From assembly GCA_016463385.1 (NCBI GenBank), contig JAEMRL010000211.1, positions 1-5,011 of the forward strand: a stretch of DNA of 5,011 nt. The letters run 5' to 3'. The notes under the pieces are model-generated. The model did not search any database. It worked only from the letters and a program-made list of their open reading frames with translations, and was not told the origin of the DNA. Every line of letters begins with the position of its first letter. Within the stretch, counting starts at the first letter, position 1. Below, one piece after another: positions 1 to 4,912 of this stretch. The stretch is from Thermoleophilia bacterium (GTDB lineage Bacteria > Actinomycetota > Thermoleophilia > Miltoncostaeales > Miltoncostaeaceae). The position numbers and the translations under genes were made by a program.

Positions 1-162
1 CATCTGCTGGGGCCCGTGCGCGCGCTCGACGCCGGGGTGCGCGCGGAGGTCACCGGGGGCGTCCGCCACTGCCACGAGGCCCGTCAGAAGGCGGCCACGG
101 CCGGTGCGACGGCGGTGACCGGCGTCCGCCTCCCGCCCGTGCCCGCGGGGGAGGAGCCGTGA
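1..162 (+). CDS. C-terminal end of an unrecognised protein (5' truncated by window edge)
   Basis: An open frame enters from the left edge and ends at TGA 160-162, giving 53 residues (begins H-L-L-G-P-V-R, ends A-G-E-E-P). It is rich in Ala, Gly, Val and Arg, with one Cys and three His, and shows no motif I recognise. Its stop overlaps the GTG start of the following STAS gene by four bases (GTGA), so the two are very probably co-transcribed and translationally coupled. STAS antagonists often sit beside an RsbW-type kinase or a PP2C/SpoIIE phosphatase, but this tail shows no feature of either and I assign no function. That it is coding rests on the uninterrupted frame and the overlap geometry. 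Confidence 0.6.
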   Translation, partial: HLLGPVRALDAGVRAEVTGGVRHCHEARQKAATAGATAVTGVRLPPVPAGEEP

Positions 163-473
163 ACGCGGTCTCGGTCGAGCGCTTCCAGGACCGGGCGCGG
201 GTGAGCGTGACGGGCGATCTCGACCTCTCCCAGCGCGACCGCTTCATCGCGGAGATCGCCGCGGCCTCCGAGACCGGGACGGCCATCGTCCTCGACCTCC
301 TCCGCCTCGAGTCGATCGACTCGACGGGGCTGTCGAGCATCATCCAGGCGGATCGCCTGGTGCGGGCACAGGGCGGCCCGCCGATGAAGGTGCTCATCGC
401 CGACGAGGGACCGGTGCGCCGGATGTTCGAACTGACGCTGCTCCACCTCACGCTCGACGTCAGCACCGGCTGA
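159..473 (+). CDS. STAS-domain anti-sigma factor antagonist (RsbV/SpoIIAA-like)
   Basis: This 104-residue protein is a single STAS domain, the usual size for stand-alone anti-anti-sigma factors. In that family the unphosphorylated form binds an RsbW/SpoIIAB-type serine kinase/anti-sigma factor in the cytoplasm and releases the sigma factor. The first strand is V4-V17 and ends in T-G-D-L-D (18-22). The core strand I43-L48 leads to the diagnostic loop I-D-S-T-G-L (53-58). S55 matches the phosphorylated serine of Bacillus RsbV, whose loop is also D-S-T-G-L, so the switch residue is present. GTG 159 is chosen because GGAGG (150-154) lies four bases upstream and a later start would cut into the first strand. 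It follows the upstream gene with a 4-base overlap and ends just before a hairpin. Its partner kinase and sigma factor are not in the window. Two promoter-like sites of sigma-B type nearby make a general-stress role plausible. Confidence 0.9.
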   Translation: MNAVSVERFQDRARVSVTGDLDLSQRDRFIAEIAAASETGTAIVLDLLRLESIDSTGLSSIIQADRLVRAQGGPPMKVLIADEGPVRRMFELTLLHLTLDVSTG

Positions 474-488
474 CGGAGCGGGTCGCGC

Positions 489-521
489 CCGGGGCGCCCT
501 CCGCGCGGGAGGGCGCCCCGG
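489..521. terminator. Hairpin terminator shared by convergent genes
   Basis: A perfect 14-bp inverted repeat (489-502 paired with 508-521, 5-base loop GCGCG) fills most of the 54-bp gap between the STAS stop (473) and the stop of the convergent ferritin-like gene (528). There is no T tract on either side, as is common for actinobacterial hairpins. By symmetry it could end transcripts from both directions. Pairing is seen directly; terminator function is inferred from position. Confidence 0.75.
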
Positions 522-527
522 CGGTGC

Positions 528-1028
528 TCAGGCCCGGCCCTCGACCTCGTACTCGCGCAGGAAGCCCTCGAACAGGCGGCGGTGCCGCTGCTCGTCGCGC
601 AGGATCGCGATCACCATGTCCTGGGTGACCGGGTCGCTCTCCTCGCTGGCCTCGATGATGCGCTCGTAGTGGCGGATGGCCGAACTCTCGGCGGCGATGA
701 CGCCGCGGATGACGTGGACGATGTCCGTCTGGTGCTCCGGCGGCTGCAGCTCGGCCTGGGAGGCCGTGAAGCCCTCCGAGGCGGGAACGACGCCGTAGAG
801 CTCCTTGATGCGCGCCGCGAACTGCTGCGCGTGCCCGAGCTCCTCGGCGATGTCCTCGCGCAGCGACTCGATGATCTCCTGCGCGCGGACGCCGTCGGGA
901 TTCGTGGAGTTGGCGATGTAGTTCATCACCGTCTCGATCTCCATCCAGTAGGCGGTCGTGAGCAGCTCGACGAGCTCCTCGCGCTCGGCGCTGGACCTCT
1001 CGTCGAGGATGCCGGCGGTGGTGGTCAT
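528..1028 (-). CDS. Ferritin-like di-iron protein (bacterioferritin-like four-helix bundle)
   Basis: This 166-residue protein has the four-helix pattern and metal ligands of the ferritin superfamily. Helix A (about 19-40) carries E30 seven residues before Y37, helix B has E63-x-x-H66, helix C (about 103-127) has E114, and helix D has E146-x-x-H149 in R-D-E-Q-R-H. That is a complete E, ExxH, E, ExxH di-iron set. There is no rubredoxin domain, so it is not a full rubrerythrin, and no signal peptide or membrane segment. Such proteins oxidise and store Fe(II) or remove peroxide; which applies here cannot be read from sequence. The ATG is supported by GGAGG at 1035-1039, six bases upstream. It lies 31 bases after the formaldehyde-dehydrogenase-like gene on the same strand, so it is probably second in a two-gene operon under the promoter-like site at 2244-2268. 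It ends facing the shared hairpin. Confidence 0.88.
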   Translation of the reverse strand: MTTTAGILDERSSAEREELVELLTTAYWMEIETVMNYIANSTNPDGVRAQEIIESLREDIAEELGHAQQFAARIKELYGVVPASEGFTASQAELQPPEHQTDIVHVIRGVIAAESSAIRHYERIIEASEESDPVTQDMVIAILRDEQRHRRLFEGFLREYEVEGRA

Positions 1029-1059
1029 GCGGTACCTCCCTCTGCGTGTGCGGGACGGC

Positions 1060-2202
1060 TCATGCGGCGGGGTGCAGCAGCACCTTGGTGTAGCCGTCGC
1101 AGCGCTTGTCGAACTTGTCGTAGGCGTCGACCGCCTCGTCGAGCCCGAGCTCGTGGGAGACGATGAAGGAGGGCTTCGCGCGGCCGTCGATGATCAGGTC
1201 GCGCAGCGCGCGGTTGTAGCGCTTGACCGGCGCCTGGCCGGTGCCCATCCGTTGGCCCTTCATGAAGAAGGTGCCGTAGTCCCAGCCGATGCGGCCCTCC
1301 TTGGCGCCCTCGTCGGCCGCGCCCGGGTCCTCGGGGACGTAGACGCCCACGACGCCGATGCCGCCGGCCGTGCGCACCACCTGCACGAGGTTGTCGAGGA
1401 CGAGCTCCGGATGCTCGGTGCCGTGATGGTCGTGGGCCTGGTAGCCGACGGCCTCCACGCCCCTGTCCACACCGACGCCGTCGGTCGCGTCGATGATCCG
1501 CTCGACCACGTCGCCGTCGGAGATGTCGATCGCCTCGGCGCCGATGCTCTCGGCGAGCGTCAGGCGGTCGGGCTCCTTGTCGACGCAGAAGACCCGGCGG
1601 GCGCCGCGGATGAAGGCGCTGTGCGCGGCCATCAGCCCGACGGGTCCCGCGCCGAACACGGCGACGCTGTCGCCGGGGCCGACCCCGGCGAGCTCGGTGC
1701 CGTGGTAGCCGGTCGGGAAGATGTCCGAGAGCATCGTGAAGTCGAGCTCGTGCTCGTCGCCGGGCGGCAGCTCGAGCAGGTTCACGTCGGCGTAGGGCAC
1801 CCGCAGGTACTCGGCCTGCCCGCCGCGGTAGGGGCCCATCATCGCGTAGCCGTAGGCCGCGCCGTCGACCCCCTCGTTGGGGTTGGTGCGCAGGCAGAAC
1901 GACCACCAGCCGCGCTCGCAGTTGCGGCAGGTGCCGCACGCGATGTTGAAGGGCACCGAGACGCGGTCGCCCACCCTGATGCGCTCGACGCCGGTGCCGA
2001 TCGCCTCGACGACGCCCATGTTCTCGTGGCCGAAGACCGTGCCCTCCTCGACGGCCGTGCGGCCCTCGTACATGTGGAGGTCCGAGCCGCAGATGTTGGT
2101 GGTGGTGATCCGGACGATGGCGTCGAGCGGGGTCTCGATCCGGGGATCGGGGACCTCCTCGACGGACACCGAGTAGGGGCCTCGGTAGACGATGGCCTTC
2201 AT
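1060..2202 (-). CDS. Zinc- and NAD-dependent dehydrogenase, glutathione-independent formaldehyde dehydrogenase (fdhA-like) family
   Basis: This 380-residue medium-chain dehydrogenase resembles the Pseudomonas putida NAD-dependent, glutathione-independent formaldehyde dehydrogenase along its length. Catalytic zinc ligands are C38 (N-I-C-G-S-D), H59-E60 (G-H-E) and D160 (L-S-D-I-F-P-T-G-Y-H-G); the Asp in place of the usual second Cys is typical of this subfamily. The structural zinc site is C89, C92, C95 and C103. The Rossmann motif is G184-A-G-P-V-G189, and D208 after the second strand favours NAD over NADP. A His-rich stretch after V-G-Y (about 250-262) resembles the insertion that holds NAD tightly in the P. 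putida enzyme. The expected activity is oxidation, or dismutation, of formaldehyde or other short aldehydes and alcohols, but the substrate is not certain in this broad family. The ATG has AAAGGA at 2211-2216, eight bases upstream. The ferritin-like gene follows in the same operon. It is complete, cytoplasmic, and slightly shorter than the Pseudomonas enzyme. Confidence 0.88.
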   Translation of the reverse strand: MKAIVYRGPYSVSVEEVPDPRIETPLDAIVRITTTNICGSDLHMYEGRTAVEEGTVFGHENMGVVEAIGTGVERIRVGDRVSVPFNIACGTCRNCERGWWSFCLRTNPNEGVDGAAYGYAMMGPYRGGQAEYLRVPYADVNLLELPPGDEHELDFTMLSDIFPTGYHGTELAGVGPGDSVAVFGAGPVGLMAAHSAFIRGARRVFCVDKEPDRLTLAESIGAEAIDISDGDVVERIIDATDGVGVDRGVEAVGYQAHDHHGTEHPELVLDNLVQVVRTAGGIGVVGVYVPEDPGAADEGAKEGRIGWDYGTFFMKGQRMGTGQAPVKRYNRALRDLIIDGRAKPSFIVSHELGLDEAVDAYDKFDKRCDGYTKVLLHPAA

Positions 2203-2238
2203 GTGGGACGTCCTTTCGCCGCGTGGTGATGCGTCACG

Positions 2239-2259
2239 CGGTGGTACCCGGGTCCACCG
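2239..2259. repeat. Imperfect 21-bp palindrome over the -10 region
   Basis: CGGTGG (2239-2244) and CCACCG (2254-2259) flank ACCCGGGT (2246-2253), itself a palindrome, with one unpaired T at 2245. The whole element overlaps the predicted GGGTAC -10. A second inverted repeat, CCGCGTG (2219-2225) with CACGCGG (2235-2241), lies just downstream on the minus strand. They could be operator half-sites or leader hairpins, or a by-product of the GC-rich promoter sequence. The symmetry is seen; a role is not shown. Confidence 0.3.
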
Positions 2260-2268
2260 GCGGGTAAC
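2244..2268 (-). promoter_or_regulatory. Sigma-B/sigma-F-like promoter for the dehydrogenase-ferritin operon
   Basis: Reading the minus strand, GTTA (complement of 2265-2268) is followed by 15 bases and GGGTAC (complement of 2244-2249). Actinobacterial general-stress sigma factors (Streptomyces sigma-B, mycobacterial sigma-F) recognise about GTTT-N14-16-GGGTA(C/T). The -10 ends 41 bases before the ATG at 2202, predicting a leader of about 35 bases containing the ribosome-binding site. A second site with the same spacing and -10 precedes the topoisomerase unit. The sequence match is seen; use by a stress sigma factor is inferred. Confidence 0.5.
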
Positions 2269-2301
2269 GGCGCCCGCCCCGGGGTGTTCCCGACGACCGG
2301 T

Positions 2302-2478
2302 TCAGGTTTCGGCGGAGCCGCCGCCGCCCGTCCGCATCGCGTCGTCGGCGGCGCGGCGGGCGCGCTCCTCGTCGCCGTCGGCGTAGATCGACGCGTCGTA
2401 CGCGGCGATCCAGGCCGCCTGCGCCTCCTCGCCGGCCTCGGCCACGTGCTCGGGCAGGTCGTCGCGTCGCTCGCTCAT
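2302..2478 (-). CDS. Small ChaB-like protein
   Basis: This 58-residue frame starts at ATG 2478-2476 and ends at TGA (complement of 2302-2304). Its ATG overlaps the TGA of the topoisomerase IB gene by four bases (ATGA), and GGAG (complement of 2485-2488) sits six bases upstream, so it is very likely translated and coupled to that gene. It has a conserved-looking L-P-E-H-V at 8-12, W23 in A-A-W-I-A-A-Y, an acidic D-G-D-E-E-R-A-R-R segment (34-42) and a short Gly-rich tail. L-P-x-H, a central Trp and D-E-E-R-A near a C-terminal helix recall the ChaB family (named for a proposed regulator of the E. coli ChaA cation antiporter; its true role is poorly known). The match is by eye and the C-terminal half is less typical. 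It is cytoplasmic, highly charged and soluble in appearance. If not ChaB, it is a small acidic helical protein of unknown function. Confidence 0.68.
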   Translation of the reverse strand: MSERRDDLPEHVAEAGEEAQAAWIAAYDASIYADGDEERARRAADDAMRTGGGGSAET

Positions 2479-3521
2479 GATCGTCTCCCTCGTCTGCTGG
2501 TTGCGCCGGCCCGGTCCTCGAGGCCCCGCCGCAGCAGGGCGAGGACGGCCAGCTCCTCCGCGCTGTGCCCCTCCTCCATCCGCGCCTCGAGCTCATCGAC
2601 CAGCGACGAGATCGTGCGGCCGTCGAGGAAGTGGTCGATCACGCGCGGATCGATGTAGCTCGCCCGGCACACCGCCGGGGTGTTGCCGAGGAGCTCCGCG
2701 GCGAGCCGGCAGACGCGGGTCACGGCGCGCTGCCGCTCCCGGGCGCCCTCGACCGGCCCCACCTCGTCGAGGGCGACCGCGGCCGCGACCGTGCCGGCCC
2801 AGGTGCGGAAGTCCTTGGCCGAGAAGTCCTCGCCCATGTGCTCCTTGATGTACCCGTTGACGTCGGACGAGCGGATGTCGGCGACCTCGCCGTCCTCGTC
2901 GCGATACGAGAACACCTCGTGTCCCGGCAGGGCGTCCATCTCGGCGATGGTGCGGGCCAGCCGGGCGTCGGTGACCTCGGCGTGGTGGTCGATGCTGCCC
3001 TTGCCCACGAAGTCGAGGATCAGGGTGTCGCCCTCGATCTCGATGTGCTTCGAGCGCAGGGTGGCGAGCCCGTAGGTCTTGTGCGTCGCGGCGTACTGCT
3101 CGCTGCCGACCCGTATCTGCGTGCGGTCGAGCAGCTGGACCGCGGCGGCGAGGGCCTTGTCGCGGTCGAGCCGCTCCCGGCGCAGGTGGGCGGCGGAGAC
3201 GCGGCGCAGGTCCGGCAGGCCCTCTGCGAAGCGCAGGATCCGCTCGTACTTGTCGCGCTGGCGCTGCTCGTGCCAGGCGGGGTGGTAGAGGTACTGGCGC
3301 CGGCCGGCGTCGTCGGTGCCGGTGGCCTGTAGGTGCCCGCGCGAGGAGCGGCAGATCCAGACGTCTGTCCAGGCGGGCGGGATGGCGAGGGCCGCGAAGC
3401 GCGCCTTCCGCCGCGCGTCGGTCACCCCGCGGCCCTCGTCGTCGAGGTACCGCCACCCCTTCCCCCGGCGCCGGCGGGTGTAGCCGGGCTCGCGGTCGGA
3501 GCTGTGGCGAAGGCCTGGCAC
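2475..3521 (-). CDS. DNA topoisomerase IB (poxvirus/Deinococcus-like)
   Basis: This 348-residue protein is a bacterial type IB topoisomerase, which relaxes positive and negative supercoils by nicking one strand through a 3'-phosphotyrosine link, without ATP or metal. The N-terminal DNA-clamp domain (about 1-85) includes I-P-P-A-W-T-D-V-W-I (47-56) and G-H-L-Q-A-T-G (62-68). The catalytic domain has R137 (R-V-G-S-E), K174 (V-G-K-G), R239 (D-F-R-T-W) and Y289 (A-S-Y-I-D-P) as nucleophile. N280 (G-N-T-P) occupies the position that is His in the vaccinia enzyme, as in Deinococcus TopIB. The set is complete and the length is normal for the family. The start is GTG at 3521-3519, the only possible one, since an in-frame TAG lies at 3530-3528 and family similarity begins by residue 4. 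No Shine-Dalgarno is well placed: the nearest is AGGGG, 13 bases upstream. Translation may therefore depend on the dehydrogenase remnant just upstream. The ChaB-like gene follows with an ATGA overlap. The C-terminus is a short Arg-rich tail. Confidence 0.93.
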   Translation of the reverse strand: MPGLRHSSDREPGYTRRRRGKGWRYLDDEGRGVTDARRKARFAALAIPPAWTDVWICRSSRGHLQATGTDDAGRRQYLYHPAWHEQRQRDKYERILRFAEGLPDLRRVSAAHLRRERLDRDKALAAAVQLLDRTQIRVGSEQYAATHKTYGLATLRSKHIEIEGDTLILDFVGKGSIDHHAEVTDARLARTIAEMDALPGHEVFSYRDEDGEVADIRSSDVNGYIKEHMGEDFSAKDFRTWAGTVAAAVALDEVGPVEGARERQRAVTRVCRLAAELLGNTPAVCRASYIDPRVIDHFLDGRTISSLVDELEARMEEGHSAEELAVLALLRRGLEDRAGATSRRGRRS

Positions 3522-3527
3522 CGGGGA

Positions 3528-3620
3528 CTAGGCGCCCCTGCCCGGGAACTGCATGAGCCCGCCGTCCACCACGTGGCTCGAGCCGGTGATGAGGGCGACC
3601 GTGTCGTCCCGTCGACCCAT
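3528..3620 (-). pseudogene. Internally deleted short-chain dehydrogenase/reductase (SDR) remnant
   Basis: This 30-codon frame starts at ATG 3620-3618 with AGAGGG (complement of 3625-3630) four bases upstream, and ends at TAG (complement of 3528-3530). Residues 1-15 look like a classical SDR N-terminus, with V-A-L-I-T-G-S-S as first strand and start of the nucleotide-binding loop. Residues 12-30 look like a classical SDR C-terminus, with T-G-S-S-H-V-V-D-G-G-L-M-Q-F-P-G and a short G-R-G-A tail, as in glucose-1-dehydrogenase-type enzymes. About 220 residues that normally separate these parts are missing, including G-x-G, N-A-G, the catalytic Ser and Y-x-x-x-K. The two ends meet in frame at the motif they share. 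No enzyme activity is possible. It lies six bases before the topoisomerase GTG and in the same frame, so it may now act as a leader peptide or translational coupler. The SDR reading is by motif; the deletion route is inferred. A collapsed assembly is an alternative. Confidence 0.65.
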
Positions 3621-3644
3621 GGGTCCCTCTCGCGTCGTGTGGCG

Positions 3645-3662
3645 TGCCACCGGCCGGTGGCA
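3645..3662. promoter_or_regulatory. Perfect 18-bp palindrome, possible operator or leader hairpin
   Basis: TGCCACCGGCCGGTGGCA is symmetric with no spacer and no mismatch. On the minus strand it starts just after the predicted transcription start (about 3666) of the SDR remnant/topoisomerase unit and ends 24 bases before the remnant ATG. That position suits a roadblock operator for a dimeric repressor such as a TetR- or GntR-type protein, or a leader hairpin. No regulator gene is in the window, so the binding partner is unknown. Confidence 0.45.
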
Positions 3663-3672
3663 GGGGCTGTGT

Positions 3673-3697
3673 GTACCCGGCACCACCCCGGAGGAAC
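3673..3697 (-). promoter_or_regulatory. Sigma-B/sigma-F-like promoter for the SDR remnant-topoisomerase-ChaB unit
   Basis: On the minus strand, GTTC (complement of 3694-3697) precedes GGGTAC (complement of 3673-3678) by exactly 15 bases. This is the same layout as the site at 2244-2268; the two 25-base segments agree at about 18 positions, including C-C before the GGGTAC. The -10 lies 52 bases before the remnant ATG, within the expected range. The third base pair of GTT(T) is kept but the fourth is C rather than T, so the -35 is not ideal. The -35 falls within the CGGAGG-AA-CCTCCG inverted repeat. Confidence 0.45.
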
Positions 3698-3859
3698 CTC
3701 CGACCGATCGGGTTAGCCGGCCCGGTGGAAGGGCAATCGAGGGGCCGTGACCGCGCCGCCGATCGTCGACCACGCCCGTGCGGACCGCTGCGACGGCGCG
3801 GCCATCGAGCAGGGCGGGCGCACCACCGGACACGCGACCACCACACGGGAGAGCTGACC

Positions 3860-4912
3860 ATGGGAATCATCGAGTCGATCCGCGGCGTCATGTGGGCGCG
3901 GCGCAACCAGCCCGAGGACGTCGCCTACGTGCTGGGCGCGTCGCACGAGCGCTTCGGCCCGGCCGAGCTCGTGCAGCAGGCCGTGCTCGCCGAGGAGATG
4001 GGCTTCGACGGGCTCGCCTGCAGCGACCATCTCACGCCGTGGTGGCGCACCGAGACGGCGCCCGCCCACTGCGGGAACGCATGGGTGTGGCTGGGAGCCG
4101 CCGGCCAGGCCACCAGCCGCATCGCGATCGGGACCGGCGTGACGGGGATCGTCCACCGCTACAACCCGGTGGTCGTCGCCCAGCAGATCGCGACGCTGGA
4201 GACCCTCTTCCCGGGCCGTGCCTTCCTCGGCGTCGGCTCGAGCGAGGCGATGAACGAGGTGCCGGCCGGCATGGACTGGCCGGACACGGCAGAGCAACTC
4301 GCCCGCACCGAGGAGGCGCTCACGATCATCACGCGCCTGCTCGACGGCGAGACCGTCACCTTCGAGGGCGAGTACTTCCGGACCCGCGGCGCGCGTCTCT
4401 ATCTGACGCCGGAGCGGCGGCCCCCGGTCTTCATGTCGGCGTTCCACGAGCAGATCGCCGAGGTTGCCGGGCGCCTCGCCGACGGCGTCTGGACGCTCGC
4501 CAGCCCGACCACCGCGCCCTCGGTCATCGCCGCGTACCGCCGCGGGGCCGAGGAGGCCGGCCGCGAGCCCGGCGAGATCATCCTCCAGAGCCTGGCATCG
4601 GTCGACGAGAGCGACGACGCCGCCCTCGAGGCCAGCCGCGAGTGGAAGCCGAGCCTCGCGAGCGAGCTCTACACCGACGACATCCACGAGCCCGCCGACA
4701 TCGAGGGACACGGCGACGACGTGTCCGACCGGACCTTCACCACCTCCAACCTGGTCTCGGCCGACCCGGACGCGCACGTGCGCAAGCTGCGCCTGATGGG
4801 CGAGCTGGGCGCGACGGCGGTGGTGCTGGTGAACGCGTCGGGCCGCGTGCCGGAGGACATGATCCGCCTCTACGGCGAGCACGTCCTGCCCGAGCTGCGC
4901 TCGGACACCTGA
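3860..4912 (+). CDS. F420-dependent LLM-class oxidoreductase, FGD-like family
   Basis: This 350-residue TIM-barrel protein belongs to the luciferase-like, coenzyme-F420-dependent family that includes F420-dependent glucose-6-phosphate dehydrogenase (FGD). The FGD active-site residues H40, W44 and E109 correspond to H57 and W61 (S-D-H-L-T-P-W) and E129 (G-V-G-S-S-E-A-M-N-E), and G-T-G-V-T (91-95) is the F420-binding strand. E30 in S-H-E-R-F matches FGD E13. By eye, the lysines and arginine that hold the sugar phosphate in FGD are not kept (P216 where K198 is expected; Tyr and Ser at the others), and the usual G-G-P after the mid-barrel strand reads F-H-E (195-197). Glucose-6-phosphate is therefore an unlikely substrate, and the true one, probably an alcohol or hemiacetal carbon, is unknown. 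About 17 extra N-terminal residues precede the barrel. ATG 3860 has GGGAG eight bases upstream, and an upstream in-frame extension to 3644 lacks family similarity. Its stop overlaps the next start (TGATG). Confidence 0.88.
   Translation: MGIIESIRGVMWARRNQPEDVAYVLGASHERFGPAELVQQAVLAEEMGFDGLACSDHLTPWWRTETAPAHCGNAWVWLGAAGQATSRIAIGTGVTGIVHRYNPVVVAQQIATLETLFPGRAFLGVGSSEAMNEVPAGMDWPDTAEQLARTEEALTIITRLLDGETVTFEGEYFRTRGARLYLTPERRPPVFMSAFHEQIAEVAGRLADGVWTLASPTTAPSVIAAYRRGAEEAGREPGEIILQSLASVDESDDAALEASREWKPSLASELYTDDIHEPADIEGHGDDVSDRTFTTSNLVSADPDAHVRKLRLMGELGATAVVLVNASGRVPEDMIRLYGEHVLPELRSDT

Larger units (their letters stand above)
3621..3859. other. Divergent intergenic region between the SDR remnant/topoisomerase unit and the F420 oxidoreductase operon
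   Basis: This 239-bp stretch separates minus-strand and plus-strand units. It contains a sigma-B-like promoter facing the topoisomerase, a perfect 18-bp palindrome (3645-3662), an inverted repeat CGGAGG-AA-CCTCCG (3689-3702) over the predicted -35, and a ribosome-binding site GGGAG (3847-3851) for the F420 oxidoreductase. I see no convincing plus-strand promoter. A 36-codon GTG frame (3747-3857) ends two bases before the oxidoreductase ATG; it has no recognisable content and I do not call it a gene. Confidence 0.6.

Noticed and set aside
958..2229. A 423-codon plus-strand open frame opposite the formaldehyde-dehydrogenase-like gene
   Set aside because: It is antisense to a gene with full catalytic and zinc motifs; its translation is rich in Val, Asp, Ala and His repeats typical of the reverse frame of GC-rich DNA and has no ribosome-binding support.
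3528..3833. 101-codon minus-strand frame containing the SDR remnant
   Set aside because: The part before ATG 3620 runs through the promoter-like site and palindrome and has no SDR similarity; ATG 3620 has its own ribosome-binding site and begins exactly where an SDR N-terminus should.
3747..3857. 36-codon GTG frame ending two bases before the F420 oxidoreductase start (possible leader peptide)
   Set aside because: It has AGGGG upstream and convenient spacing, but no recognisable content, no attenuator-like hairpins after it, and such frames are common by chance at this GC content.
3644..3859. Upstream extension of the F420 oxidoreductase by 72 codons to ATG 3644
   Set aside because: The extension is Arg/Pro-rich with no family similarity, its ATG-proximal part lies inside the perfect palindrome, and ATG 3860 has a good ribosome-binding site.
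2593..3906. A 437-codon minus-strand open frame overlapping topoisomerase IB in another frame
   Set aside because: Very Arg/Pro/Gly-rich out-of-frame translation with no domain; the other frame holds the full topoisomerase catalytic set.
3713..4882. A 389-codon minus-strand open frame opposite the F420 oxidoreductase
   Set aside because: It mirrors a clearly recognised gene and shows low-complexity shadow composition and no domain.
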